Shown: positions 27,973 through 37,255, numbered from the stretch's first letter. The stretch: 64,000 bases of DNA from Neorhodopirellula pilleata (GCF_007859915.1 NZ_SJPM01000008.1:96188-160187), one strand, 5' to 3'. The notes: generated by a model from the letters alone, not told the origin. Translations and numbers: made by a program.

Positions 27973-28376
27973 GGGTTTGCATTTCCTGTTTGAATAGACA
28001 AGTAGCGAGTTGTTCGGTTTTCCCAGAAATGGGGACGTGAGAATCGCTCGCCCTTGACGAAGCGTCTCCCTACCTTCTAACCGAGCCATCGCGAGCCAAA
28101 TGGGGACAGCTTGGCGGAAACAATCTTGGAAATTTCTTTCAATTCCAACTGAGCCGAAGTAAGGACCACCCGAGCAGCGTTTAACGATTCGGTCCGACGC
28201 AAAACAGGGACAGGTTTTGATCTGAAGCGGATCCAAATTCTTCAACGCCCCCGTCAAGCTCGCTCCGACGCAGAAAATTGCGAACTTTGTTAACAACGGA
28301 AACGAAACCACCTCATTTTGATCGTTGTTTCAGATTCGGATCGATCCGGTAAGCAAAATCGGCCACCGCAAATAGC
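27973..28376. other. Divergent intergenic region between lectin-peroxidase and gspF copy 2
   Basis: This 404-base gap separates two divergent genes and must hold promoters in both directions. The minus frame of the peroxidase remains open to 28311, but codon content there is unlike the gene. The strings GGGGACGTGAGAATCGCTCG and AAATGGGGACAGCTTGGCGG look like small dispersed words rather than a folded RNA. I see no promoter match good enough to call. Confidence 0.5.
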
Positions 28377-29582
28377 ATGATCCGGATGAAGAACTTCCGG
28401 TACAAAGCTGTCGATCAAAACGGGCGAGTCGTCTCGGCGACTTGCGAAGGGGATTCACGTGCGGACGTGCTCGCATCGCTGAAGTCTCAAGGCTTTTGCG
28501 TGTTGAAAATGGAGGAGATAACACGCCGCGTATCGAAATCACCGACCATGAATCGTGTCTCCACATCACGTTTCTACACCATGCTCGGCGACCAGTTGCA
28601 GGTCGACGTTCCGCTCCTCGAAGCAATCGAACTGATCGCCAAACAAGAGAAAGATCCTTCGGCCAAACAGTTGATTAGCGAGATTGCGAAAAAAATCGAA
28701 ACAGGTGAGTCGCTGAGTCAATCGCTCGCGAGTTATCCCGCCATGTTCTCGGACGTCGAGCGGAACCTCATTCGTTCCGGTGAAGAAGGTGGTTTCTTAG
28801 CCGACGCGGTCGAGAACATCAGCCAAATGCGAGATTGGCAGCACCAGCTGACGAACCATGTCTGCGGTGCGGTCGCCTATCCCTTGTTATTGATTTCGGT
28901 CGCGTCCCTTTTGGTACCGGCCGTCTTGATCTTTCTGGTTCCGAAACTCGAACCGATCTTTGAGTCACTTCGTCGCGATGAACAACTGCCTTGGCCGACC
29001 GCAACGCTACTCAAACTCAGCAGTCTGACTCAGTTATACGGAACCACCGTTGTTGGGTTGCTATTGATCATCCTCGTCTCGGGGTACCTATTCATTCCTC
29101 GCAAACGCATGATCGAAACACGGGACCGATCGATTCTGCGAGTTCCATTGATGGGGGTACTCGTTCGGGAGTTTCTGCTGGCTCGTTTTTGTCGCGTGCT
29201 GGGAACTCTACTCCAGAACAAAGTTCAGGTCATTCGTTCATTTGAAATTGCATCCAAAGTGATCGGAAACCAACACCTTACGCGAGCGATATCAGCGGTT
29301 AGCGACGACATTGCGGCGGGACGATTGCTTACCGATGCTTTGGAACGTTCCCACGAGATGCCCTCGGATTGCATCGCGATGCTCGGCGTCGCGGAACGGT
29401 CAAACCGATTGGACAGCGTACTCATACGAGTCTCATACCAACTCGAAGCTCGAACGAATCGACGTTTGGAAATGATGGTGAAAATGATCGAACCGGTCCT
29501 GTTGCTCGTGATGGCAGCGTTTGTCGGATTCGTCGTGCTCGCCTTACTGTTACCAATCTTTGAAGGACAAACGCTTGGCTAA
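28377..29582 (+). CDS. gspF: Type II secretion inner-membrane platform protein GspF (copy 2)
   Basis: 401 residues with two T2SSF domains and three hydrophobic segments (about 165-190, 220-240, 375-397). It starts with FRYKAVDQNGRVV, the family's N-terminal strand. The first domain contains DQLQVDVPLLEAIELIAKQ and the second RFCRVLGTLLQNKVQVIRSFEIA. Two ATGs are possible (28377 and 28386). It restarts the plus-strand T2SS locus after the two minus-strand genes and is followed by gspG. It is diverged from copy 1, so this is not a recent duplication. Confidence 0.93.
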   Translation: MIRMKNFRYKAVDQNGRVVSATCEGDSRADVLASLKSQGFCVLKMEEITRRVSKSPTMNRVSTSRFYTMLGDQLQVDVPLLEAIELIAKQEKDPSAKQLISEIAKKIETGESLSQSLASYPAMFSDVERNLIRSGEEGGFLADAVENISQMRDWQHQLTNHVCGAVAYPLLLISVASLLVPAVLIFLVPKLEPIFESLRRDEQLPWPTATLLKLSSLTQLYGTTVVGLLLIILVSGYLFIPRKRMIETRDRSILRVPLMGVLVREFLLARFCRVLGTLLQNKVQVIRSFEIASKVIGNQHLTRAISAVSDDIAAGRLLTDALERSHEMPSDCIAMLGVAERSNRLDSVLIRVSYQLEARTNRRLEMMVKMIEPVLLLVMAAFVGFVVLALLLPIFEGQTLG

Positions 29583-29640
29583 ACGACTTGTCCGCATCCT
29601 ATACCAAACATCCTCAAAACCACATCCTTGGGAGAGTACC

Positions 29641-30105
29641 ATGCTGCCCTTTTCGCTTACTAACTATTTTTGCCACGCTCGTCGGTTTTCAATCAGAAAA
29701 GAACGAACACGAGGATTCACGTTAATGGAATTGCTTCTCGTGCTCGCAATCTTGCTCGTGATGGCCGGTCTCGTGCTCCCGAAGTTAATGGGACGACAAA
29801 AGAACGCCAATATCGATGCGACTCGAATCAGCATCGAAGGACTTAAGCAAGCGATCGAGATGTATGCCGTCGATCATGACGGAGAAACGCCGAGTTCGTC
29901 CGAGGGACTGTCCGCCCTGCTTCAGAAACCTGGAAACGACCCCAAATGGCGAGGGCCCTACCTCGACCGCGCTCCCAAAGACGCCTGGGGGCATGAGTTT
30001 CAATATCGCTACCCGGCCACGAAGAGCACGTGGGAATTCGACGTCTTTTCATCCGGGCCGGATCACCTCTTCGGCAACGAAGACGACATCGGAAATTGGG
30101 ATTGA
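29641..30105 (+). CDS. gspG: Major pseudopilin GspG
   Basis: 154 residues from ATG 29641, preceded by GGGAGAG at a good distance. The prepilin signal is RTRG|FTLMELLLVLAILLVMAGL (Gly25, Glu at mature position 5). The C-terminal part has the GspG signature: LPSSSEGLSALL-like TPSSSEGLSALLQKP, WRGPYLDRAPKDAWG, and the calcium-loop end GPDHLFGNEDDIGNW. It is the main subunit of the T2SS pseudopilus. Its stop overlaps the next gene by one base (TGATG). Confidence 0.96.
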   Translation: MLPFSLTNYFCHARRFSIRKERTRGFTLMELLLVLAILLVMAGLVLPKLMGRQKNANIDATRISIEGLKQAIEMYAVDHDGETPSSSEGLSALLQKPGNDPKWRGPYLDRAPKDAWGHEFQYRYPATKSTWEFDVFSSGPDHLFGNEDDIGNWD

Positions 30106-30587
30106 TGTTCATGAAACGTTATGCCGCCTTCACGCTTTTTGAGCTCTTGCTGGTATTGGCGATTCTGTCAACGCTTGTCGGCACGGCGATGCCCACACTT
30201 CAGGGCTGGATGACGCGGGCAAGAACGGATCGCGACGCCGGTACGTTGGTGTGGCTCGTCAGTGAAGCGCAACGGCGATCGAGTCGAGACGGACGAGAAT
30301 GGAGCATTCGATTCCAACCGCGACCGTGTGCGTTGCGTTTAGAAACCGACTCCTCAATCCAAGTACATCGAAATGCGAACGTTCAGCGACCGATGATTCA
30401 CACGCTCGACGCCCGGACCCATGTTGAATTTCGACACATCCATTCGGGGCAGATTGTCGATCGATTGGTGGTCTCACCCGGTGGCGTTCTATCGGCGATC
30501 CGCGTCACGGTCCAATACGGCGATGGGTTGGCCGATCACTTCGAAGCCGACCGACTGACGAACCGACTCGTCCAATCCAAGGAATGA
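30105..30587 (+). CDS. gspH: Minor pseudopilin GspH-like
   Basis: 160 residues from ATG 30105 (TGATG overlap with gspG); ATG 30111 would also work. The prepilin-type segment KRYAA|FTLFELLLVLAILSTLVG has Glu at mature position 5 but Ala instead of Gly at position -1, which is unusual for prepilin peptidase. The body (AQRRSSRDGREWSIRFQP, beta-strand-rich) fits GspH/FimT, a minor pseudopilin. It lies between GspG and the GspL-like gene. Confidence 0.78.
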   Translation: MFMKRYAAFTLFELLLVLAILSTLVGTAMPTLQGWMTRARTDRDAGTLVWLVSEAQRRSSRDGREWSIRFQPRPCALRLETDSSIQVHRNANVQRPMIHTLDARTHVEFRHIHSGQIVDRLVVSPGGVLSAIRVTVQYGDGLADHFEADRLTNRLVQSKE

Positions 30588-30591
30588 CAAA

Positions 30592-32076
30592 ATGAACCTG
30601 AAACGAAACAACCATCAAGTGACTCCTGACTGTTTGATTGAATTCTCGCGTTACGGGATTGGGATCGTCACTCAATCATCCGATGAGAGACTTGCAAGTA
30701 CCGCCTATCAACAGTTTACCGAAGGAAGCCTTGATTTCACGGACACGAACGAGGTGGCGAAATGGTTACTTGATGGCTTGAAAGCTGCCGGCGTGAACGC
30801 ACCGTCGACCGCGACCGTCTGCATTCCGCGTCATCTTGGCACGATTCGTGTATTGGAAGTTCCAGTCTTGGCCGACGTTGATCTAGGGTCAGCGATCGAG
30901 TTGGAGTTGGAATCCATCCTCGGCGATGAACATGAACTATTCGATTTTGATTACGTTGCCTGTCCCACCGAACTGTCGTCGACGAGCCAGTTCGTCGTGG
31001 TTTTCACGGTTTCTCGGACATTGATCGATTCGATCAAGTGCGCCTTTCAGGCGGTCGGAATCCGTCCGGCACAAATCACCTTGAGTGAGTGCATGTACTG
31101 GAAACCGGCTCCGCGAAACGCAGTCATGGCCGATGAGCTATCCAACGCGATCGTGGTGCGTCACGATCGTGTCGATCTAGTGGTCAGATACCGTCATCAA
31201 TTGCTTCAATCACAAAGCTTGCCGCTCGATCTGGTTGAACCACCCAAGGTGGATCATTGGATCGCTGCGTTGCGACGATTGACGGCGAGTCTTCCGAGTC
31301 CGCTCGCCGGTTTACCAAGCCATTGTCAGTTACTCATCGATCGCGACGATCCGGGTTTGGACGTGGACGCCTTGGCGGTGCACGCGTTCGGGCAACAAGT
31401 CGCTAACCAAGCGAGCGATCAATGTATCGAGGTCGTTGATTTCGAATTTAGTTCCGTTCTTTCGACCAATCCCGCCGTCCGTACCGCCGGCTTCAATCTG
31501 GCGTCTCCATACCGATCGCGTCCGAGCGGTTTCCCGAACCGGGCCAAGGTAGCGATGATCGCGACGGTGTTCGTGTTGCTCGTCGCGGGTCACCAATTAT
31601 ACGTGCGTTATCGGACCGAGCAGTTATCGATCGAGCTCGCCAACCTCCGCGACCGCTCTGCCGAGGTCGATCGTCAACTGGTTCGGCTGACACCCGAATG
31701 GACGGCCGCGAATCATTTGCAACGATGGCTCCAATCACGAGTGGCATGGAACGAAAGTATCCGCGAGATAGCGACCGAGTTTGGTAAGTCGGAGAACCTG
31801 TACGTGGTGAGAATGCAAATGGACGACCCGACCAATAGCGATCAGGGAGCGATCACGAGGGTGGAGGGGCGTGCTCGCAATACGGCCGATGTGTTGGATC
31901 TAACCCGTCAACTCGCGGCGGAGTATCCCTGGCTTTCGGTGATGCCCAACGGCATCGAGCCGAGCCGCGTTGATCCTCAGTTCGGATCGCAGTTTCGGGT
32001 CGAGATTGTCGGCACGTCGATCGAGCGCGCGTCGATCGAGGTTCAATCCAACAACCCGCCAAAGGTGCTTCCATGA
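30592..32076 (+). CDS. GspL-like (PilM-PilN fusion-type) inner-membrane T2SS assembly protein
   Basis: 494 residues. The cytoplasmic part (about 1-310) resembles the actin-like fold of GspL/PilM (VTPDCLIEFSRYGIGIV... TVCIPRHLGTIRVLEVPV), which binds the GspE N-domain. A single membrane segment follows (about 320-342, VAMIATVFVLLVAGHQLYV). Then come a coiled coil and a PilN/GspL-type periplasmic domain (WNESIREIATEFGKSENLYVVRMQM). It couples the ATPase to the inner-membrane platform. Its stop overlaps the next start (ATGA). Assignment rests on architecture and gene order more than on clear sequence motifs. Confidence 0.7.
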   Translation: MNLKRNNHQVTPDCLIEFSRYGIGIVTQSSDERLASTAYQQFTEGSLDFTDTNEVAKWLLDGLKAAGVNAPSTATVCIPRHLGTIRVLEVPVLADVDLGSAIELELESILGDEHELFDFDYVACPTELSSTSQFVVVFTVSRTLIDSIKCAFQAVGIRPAQITLSECMYWKPAPRNAVMADELSNAIVVRHDRVDLVVRYRHQLLQSQSLPLDLVEPPKVDHWIAALRRLTASLPSPLAGLPSHCQLLIDRDDPGLDVDALAVHAFGQQVANQASDQCIEVVDFEFSSVLSTNPAVRTAGFNLASPYRSRPSGFPNRAKVAMIATVFVLLVAGHQLYVRYRTEQLSIELANLRDRSAEVDRQLVRLTPEWTAANHLQRWLQSRVAWNESIREIATEFGKSENLYVVRMQMDDPTNSDQGAITRVEGRARNTADVLDLTRQLAAEYPWLSVMPNGIEPSRVDPQFGSQFRVEIVGTSIERASIEVQSNNPPKVLP

Positions 32077-33149
32077 GTCGTTCCGTAAGAATGCTGTCGG
32101 CGGCATTGGTCGCCTCTCTGTTATTTGGCCTCAGTAGTTCCGGCCCGATGGATTGGATCACAGGACCAATCGCCCATCAGCAGGTTTTGTTGACGGACGC
32201 GAAGAACAGTTTGAGGGCGAAGGAACTGGAAATGCGCCGGGCGGAAATCTCGATCGCTCAATTGCAGGACAAACGATCCGAGAGTCTCCATCGCGATCCG
32301 TCGAAGGCGCAGGTCAGCTACCAGGAGTATTTGATTCGAATGAGCGATCGTTTCGGATTGGAATCGGTGGTGGTTTCGAGTGGACAACCCGAAGCGGTCG
32401 AGGGGCTCGGTCATCTCTTACACTTCAACATCGAGGGGGCGGGGGCGACGTCGTCGATCGGCAAATGGATTGATGGGTTCTTTCGTACTGAGACGTTGCA
32501 CCGGCTCGCACGGTTGCAGGTTTACCAATCGCTTGGGCCTGATTCGCCGACGCACCGATTCGCGATGAATGTCGAAGTGCTCACGCTCGCGAGTGGCTCG
32601 GACGGTCCAGATGTCCTACCGGTCAGGCTTCCGCCGGTCGGAGTTGCAGACGATCTATTCGCGTCCCACGATATCTTTCGACGACCGCAACCGAAGATCG
32701 CCAAGGCGGTTGAAACGTCGCCATCGACCGCTTCAATCTGGGGCAACTTCCTGGCACAGTTGCCGAAATCGTCCGAACCTGATCCAGAACGAGCGGCCCC
32801 CAAGACGAAATCGAATCCACCTGAACCCAAGCCTGATCCGCGGAAGTCGGTTCGATTCGTTGGTGTGATCGGCAACGGCAACTCCAGAGTTGCGATGTTC
32901 ATGGATTCTCGCAATGGTAAGCGTTTCGCACTTGGGCGCAACGAGACCTTGACAAGTTTCGGGATCAACTCCGAGATCGTGCAGATCCAAAGCAACTCGA
33001 TCGTACTCGAAGGAACTGATTTGCACGAAGGTCACGCCGAGGAAGTAAACGTTTCGGATGCGGTTTGCTTATACAATCTTTCGCTCGGAGCTCTACTTGC
33101 CGAGGCAACACTGCAGCCCGTCTACGGCAAGTCACCTGGCGGGCGGTAG
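32073..33149 (+). CDS. GspM/PilO-like protein fused to a GspC/PilP-like C-domain
   Basis: 358 residues. An N-terminal membrane anchor (about 7-27) is followed by a coiled coil (AKNSLRAKELEMRRAEISIAQ) and a PilO/GspM-like alpha-beta domain up to about 190. A Pro/Lys/Ser-rich linker (230-265) leads to a C-terminal domain reading VRFVGVIGNGNSRVAMFMD, FALGRNETL, INSEIVQIQSNSIVLEG. This is the strand pattern of the GspC homology region or PilP, which contacts the secretin. It is the last gene of the second T2SS locus. It overlaps the convergent downstream gene by 28 bases. The fusion reading is inference from pattern and position. Confidence 0.62.
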   Translation: MSRSVRMLSAALVASLLFGLSSSGPMDWITGPIAHQQVLLTDAKNSLRAKELEMRRAEISIAQLQDKRSESLHRDPSKAQVSYQEYLIRMSDRFGLESVVVSSGQPEAVEGLGHLLHFNIEGAGATSSIGKWIDGFFRTETLHRLARLQVYQSLGPDSPTHRFAMNVEVLTLASGSDGPDVLPVRLPPVGVADDLFASHDIFRRPQPKIAKAVETSPSTASIWGNFLAQLPKSSEPDPERAAPKTKSNPPEPKPDPRKSVRFVGVIGNGNSRVAMFMDSRNGKRFALGRNETLTSFGINSEIVQIQSNSIVLEGTDLHEGHAEEVNVSDAVCLYNLSLGALLAEATLQPVYGKSPGGR

Positions 33150-34573
33150 CGCAGCGTGGCGCTCATCATGGGAATGGTATCTCGCTCGAAATTGGTTTTC
33201 GTTACATTCGCTTCGATTCGTTTGCTGCTCTTGCCAACAATCAGACCTCTTGTGACGAGGTGTCCTCGCGTGTCCAACTGTGACTTCAATGCACCAAGAG
33301 TGCTGGGGGATTTCTCGGGATGCATCGCTTCGTTGAGTAGGGCGAAGTCCTCTCCGTCAAAAAGACTTGAGAGTGTTGTTTCGGACGTGGTGTCGACGTT
33401 CGCTTTGGATGAGGCGGTACCGTCAGACTTTCGTTCAGGGAAAACCGTGATCGAAATCGTTCCGGCGTGTTGTCCGTAGTCGATTTCTTTTGCCGCGGAT
33501 TCGGTTTGGGACAAGACTTGAAAGGGTTCGCGTTGATTGTCCTCCATCTGAAACCCTTTGATACCGAAGATATCCATCGTCGGTTCAAAGACCCATGCTC
33601 CGCACTTGGCGTCAGGCAGTGTTTGTTTGCGAAGCGTGTTCTCGCCATTGACTTTCACGACAACGGCCAGTCGTGGACGTTCGCTACCGGCACGCGTCAC
33701 GACGAACTCAACGGATTGGCCGGTTTCAGGCTCGGCAACGAACGCTTGGTCGCCTTGAAAGGTAATCGTTTGTGGTTTGCCGTCGTAACGAACCTCAAAC
33801 CGGATCGGTACATCGGGGTGATCCGGGGCCAACGGATGAGGTTCTTTATCGGCGGATTTCGCCTCGGATTCGTCTTCCTTGGTGGCCTCGGCGTCAATCT
33901 TCAGCGACGTCAATACGGCTTCTTCGGTTGCTTGATCTTTTCGTTCTGACTCGCTGAGATTTAACTTCGCATCATCAAAAAGACCTCGCACACGGAAGCT
34001 TTCTCCTGCGTCGAGGAGATCGTCAATGTCGGGTTGAATCTCCAGAATCTTGACCGGAGTCAGTGTGCTGATTTTCGGATCGACGACTTGAATCATCATC
34101 GTGATCTTGGAAAGATTGCGGTGAATGACGGCGGTTCCGGTGTAGAACGCGTCCAACTCTTTCTCCTGATCTCCCCAAGACATGGGATAGGGCTTGGTAA
34201 ACAATTTCTGGCGACCCGCGACGCTCAGGTGACTCGCTCCATTGATTATGGCGGCATGCTCGCTGGCTTGTTTGGCGATGCCGATCTCGTTGGACAGTTC
34301 GTTTTTAAGGATCAACGCCATTTCCAGCTTGTCCGCCAAACGCCGACCGAGTGCCGAATCGGTGGTGCCATTGCGTTCGTTTCCAACCCGAAACTTCAAA
34401 ACACCAATGTTTCGATAACCCGAATTGCGAGCGTGCTCAAGGATCTCGGGAGCCACACTGATCAGCTTTTTTTCGAGATCGTCGGCGGCACGGGCATTGC
34501 CAAGCGTCAGCAACAGCGTCGCCAATCCGATCGCAATCAACCGCGACGGGGCAAAGAAAATTTGAGATCGCAT
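33122..34573 (-). CDS. Exported protein with CsgG/FlgO-like N-region, function unknown
   Basis: 483 residues with a clear signal peptide (about 1-29, LIAIGLATLLLTLGNARA|AD). Residues 35-170 look like a CsgG/TolB-N/FlgO-type domain (NIGVLKFRVGNER...LGRRLADKLEMALIL...FYTGTAVIHRNL). That fold is found in outer-membrane-associated and curli-type export proteins. An acidic Lys/Glu linker (about 205-250) and a beta-rich C-terminal half follow. It converges on the T2SS locus with a 28-base 3' overlap. No catalytic motif is visible. Confidence 0.65.
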   Translation of the reverse strand: MRSQIFFAPSRLIAIGLATLLLTLGNARAADDLEKKLISVAPEILEHARNSGYRNIGVLKFRVGNERNGTTDSALGRRLADKLEMALILKNELSNEIGIAKQASEHAAIINGASHLSVAGRQKLFTKPYPMSWGDQEKELDAFYTGTAVIHRNLSKITMMIQVVDPKISTLTPVKILEIQPDIDDLLDAGESFRVRGLFDDAKLNLSESERKDQATEEAVLTSLKIDAEATKEDESEAKSADKEPHPLAPDHPDVPIRFEVRYDGKPQTITFQGDQAFVAEPETGQSVEFVVTRAGSERPRLAVVVKVNGENTLRKQTLPDAKCGAWVFEPTMDIFGIKGFQMEDNQREPFQVLSQTESAAKEIDYGQHAGTISITVFPERKSDGTASSKANVDTTSETTLSSLFDGEDFALLNEAMHPEKSPSTLGALKSQLDTRGHLVTRGLIVGKSSKRIEANVTKTNFERDTIPMMSATLRYRPPGDLP

Positions 34574-34800
34574 GAAAACTTAGACTCCATGAAGTGGACT
34601 GGCTAGCACTTTGTCAGCCATTCAATTGCGGCGCGGCGTGTAGCGAAAGTCGCCGAGACTTTCGGTGATCCGAAACCCAAGCCGAAGCTCTTGGTGAGTT
34701 TCGCCAACATATATTGAATGGGAACAACGAACCGAGGACAGTGTGACCGGATCGTACAGTCTAACAGGATGCACACGGCTCGTGAGCGGACACAAAATTG

Positions 34801-36246
34801 TTATTGGACCGGTGCCAAAATTTCCAAACTCTTGAAGTCGACCGCGAGGTCTTGATTGCCATGCAGTTGCAGAGCGATGACTCCCGAATCCGCCAGGTCC
34901 TCGACGACGGCGTCGGTGACAAGACATCCGTTCAAATGCGTAACGATTCGTTTGCCGTGGAATGAAACGACCATCGTTTGCCAAGGAGAATCATCGATCG
35001 ATTGATTCGATGATTCCGTGGTTCCTTCGGGTTGTTTTTTCGGTTTGGCTTTCATGTCGTCCAACGGGATACCGGCGCGTGCTTGCGTCCAACGAGATCG
35101 CACGACATCTCGCCGATCCGGTGGGAATTGTTTCTCGAGGTAATGCAGTGGCTCGGCGACCCAACCTTTGCCACCTGTTTGGTACAAACCCCCGACCTGT
35201 TCGCTACCGTCGATCTCGCACTGGACTCCCTTGACAAACGGCTTCGCTTCAGTGATCTCACTGCGGACAAAGAACCCACTGTTGCCTTCGGCGAAACGAT
35301 ATACGATTCGGAAAGTCGCGTCGGTGTATTGCTTGGTCGAATACAGCATCCCGTTGGGTTCGTTCGCTTCGCTGCTGGCGCGACCCTGCAAGATTCCGTC
35401 GACGACCGTCCATACCCCGCCGCCGACGGATTTAAATCCGGGGATTGTTTCGCCTTCGGGAACAGATCGGCCGAGGATTTCGGAGTTGAAAATCGGCTTC
35501 CATTCATGTCGACCGAGCTCTTTGACTGTCAAATTGCGGAATCGATAGGTTTGATCTTTTTCCCCGTGGTGTTGCAAGGCAATGTGACCAGACAAATCGA
35601 CGGGGTCAAAATAGTCGGTCGTCGGCACGTCGTTGACGAAGAACTGCAGATGATTACCGACGCAGCGGATTCGGTAGCGATTCCAGCGATTGCGATCAAA
35701 CGCCGCTTGAGCTTCGGGTTGGTTCCAAAGCGGGTTGAGCCATTGACGGCGGCCTTCGTCGTACAACCCACCGGACCAACGTCGGTCCGTCGGGTCGGCC
35801 TCGGCTTGATAACCAAAAACGCGATTCGGTTCGACTTGGCCACGGGCCATGAATCCGCTGTTTGACTTGCCTTCGGGTAATTTCAGTTCGCCTTCGAATT
35901 CGTAGTCGTGATAAACCTTATCAGTGACAAGGAAAAACTTCTTATCGGCGGTCAGTTTAATTTCGCCATCAATGATCTCGATCTTGCCCCATTCATAGGG
36001 GTTCTTCCAGCCGTCAAGCGTTTTACCGTCAAACAAAGAGCGGACCGTCGATTCAGGCTGCGGGGCTTCGGCCGGTCGATCCGTTTGAGCCTTCACTTCC
36101 GACGGAGCAGCCGAATCGCTCGGTGGCGAAGCGGTTTGAGTGTCGGCGAACAGGGTCGCAATGGGCGATAGAGCGATCGTCCCCATTAAAGCGAGTAGAC
36201 CTGCGGTCATCGGCCTGCGAATTTGGCAAAACAGAAAATTCATCAT
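34801..36246 (-). CDS. Secreted protein with two DUF1080 (LamG-like, 3-keto-disaccharide hydrolase) domains
   Basis: 481 residues from ATG 36246 (a GTG at 36249 and ATG 36243 are also possible). A signal peptide (about 10-38) is followed by two concanavalin-like DUF1080 domains. The first (about 68-240) has RSLFDGKTLDGWKNP, SNSGFMARGQVEPNRVFGYQ. The second (about 245-480) has the matching IFNSEILGRSVPEGETIPGF, GNSGFFVRSE and VQCEIDG. DUF1080 proteins are abundant in planctomycetes and are linked to 3-keto-glycoside hydrolysis and sugar binding outside the cell. No partner dehydrogenase or transporter is adjacent. The region 34574-34800 upstream of the previous gene's start holds no gene. Confidence 0.85.
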   Translation of the reverse strand: MMNFLFCQIRRPMTAGLLALMGTIALSPIATLFADTQTASPPSDSAAPSEVKAQTDRPAEAPQPESTVRSLFDGKTLDGWKNPYEWGKIEIIDGEIKLTADKKFFLVTDKVYHDYEFEGELKLPEGKSNSGFMARGQVEPNRVFGYQAEADPTDRRWSGGLYDEGRRQWLNPLWNQPEAQAAFDRNRWNRYRIRCVGNHLQFFVNDVPTTDYFDPVDLSGHIALQHHGEKDQTYRFRNLTVKELGRHEWKPIFNSEILGRSVPEGETIPGFKSVGGGVWTVVDGILQGRASSEANEPNGMLYSTKQYTDATFRIVYRFAEGNSGFFVRSEITEAKPFVKGVQCEIDGSEQVGGLYQTGGKGWVAEPLHYLEKQFPPDRRDVVRSRWTQARAGIPLDDMKAKPKKQPEGTTESSNQSIDDSPWQTMVVSFHGKRIVTHLNGCLVTDAVVEDLADSGVIALQLHGNQDLAVDFKSLEILAPVQ

Positions 36247-36381
36247 CACGGATCGGTAGGAGAGCTGGGCTCGGTGGGAGAGCGGGGCAAAGAGAATCCA
36301 TTCACGGAATCTCGGTCGGACAAACGCCGCCGAGTTAGTATACTCCGACGATGTTCCATTTCAGAGAACCCCCAGGCCGAC

Positions 36382-36861
36382 ATGCCCGACTATTCTCGAT
36401 TACTAATTCGCGTTTTACGAACCACGTTGGCCACGGTCGATCGATCGCGGCAGGAGGGAGATGAATCATCCCGTTCGTCGCGGCGGAAACCGTCGAGTCC
36501 GGAACGGCCAGCGACATCGGACATGAGACGCCCGATCGCCGGGATTTTGGCTGCAATGATGCTCTCGCTCGCAGCGGTCGCTTCGGTTACGCCGTGGTTG
36601 ACGGATTGGACGGGATCAGAATCGACCCGCGACTTCCTCATTTCGGCGATGACGCGGATCGGCCTCGTGATCGGCGCGATCTGGTTGGCATGGGACTCGA
36701 TGCGCCGTCCCGCCCGCTGGATTCCCCCGGGGCTCGCTGTCGCGGGCGTGGTCGGCATCATCGTCATCGCCGCACAGCCCAAGTTAATTTTCGCGATCGT
36801 TCCGCTACTAGGCGGATTAGCGGTCTTGACGTCGATTGTCCGAGTCATCCGACGCCGTTAA
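36382..36861 (+). CDS. Small integral membrane protein, unknown
   Basis: 159 residues from ATG 36382, preferred over longer in-frame extensions that overlap the divergent DUF1080 gene. A basic, Ser/Arg-rich cytoplasmic N-terminus (about 1-48) is followed by hydrophobic segments at about 52-70, 88-108 and 115-155. It ends VRVIRRR. No domain is recognised. It may be a membrane anchor or small channel; the sequence gives no further clue. Confidence 0.6.
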   Translation: MPDYSRLLIRVLRTTLATVDRSRQEGDESSRSSRRKPSSPERPATSDMRRPIAGILAAMMLSLAAVASVTPWLTDWTGSESTRDFLISAMTRIGLVIGAIWLAWDSMRRPARWIPPGLAVAGVVGIIVIAAQPKLIFAIVPLLGGLAVLTSIVRVIRRR

Positions 36862-36928
36862 CCTAGGGATACGGAGCCGCTGCGTTTCCATCTCAATCCC
36901 TTCCGAACGATTCGCCAAAGGAATTTCG

Positions 36929-37243
36929 ATGTCGCCTTATCTTGAAAACGTCAAGAAGTATGTGGATTCACCCAACATCGAAGCCGTCGCCGCCCTCGAA
37001 GGACACTTGGGTTTGGCACTGGAAAGCCACGACTCCGCATTGGTTGCCGCCAACGACCCCGAAGAAATCGCCAGCATCAAAAGCGGATACTGTTCCAAGA
37101 CGTTGGACCTCAGTGACGAGCAAGCCGACCGCGCCATCGCGGCCGTTTGCGAAAAAATGAAAGGCGATCACGCCAAGTGCCGGGTGACTTTCTATTATCT
37201 CTTGGCGCAAGAAAGCAATTCCATGGACCGACTCGTGGGTTAG
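36929..37243 (+). CDS. DUF2853-family small protein
   Basis: 104 residues from ATG 36929, with AAAGGA six bases upstream. The sequence MSPYLENVKKYVDSPNIEAV...SYxSKTLDLSD-like segment...KMKGDHAKCRVTFYYLLAQ matches the helical DUF2853 family of about 100 residues, which has no known function. It is soluble, acidic and probably cytoplasmic. It is a single gene, followed by repeat family A. Confidence 0.8.
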   Translation: MSPYLENVKKYVDSPNIEAVAALEGHLGLALESHDSALVAANDPEEIASIKSGYCSKTLDLSDEQADRAIAAVCEKMKGDHAKCRVTFYYLLAQESNSMDRLVG

Positions 37244-37255
37244 TGCTTGCGGCGA

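Noticed and set aside
27973..28311. N-terminal extension of the lectin-peroxidase protein to 959 residues.
   Set aside because: The extra 113 residues precede a good signal peptide and ribosome-binding site at 27972 and look non-coding.
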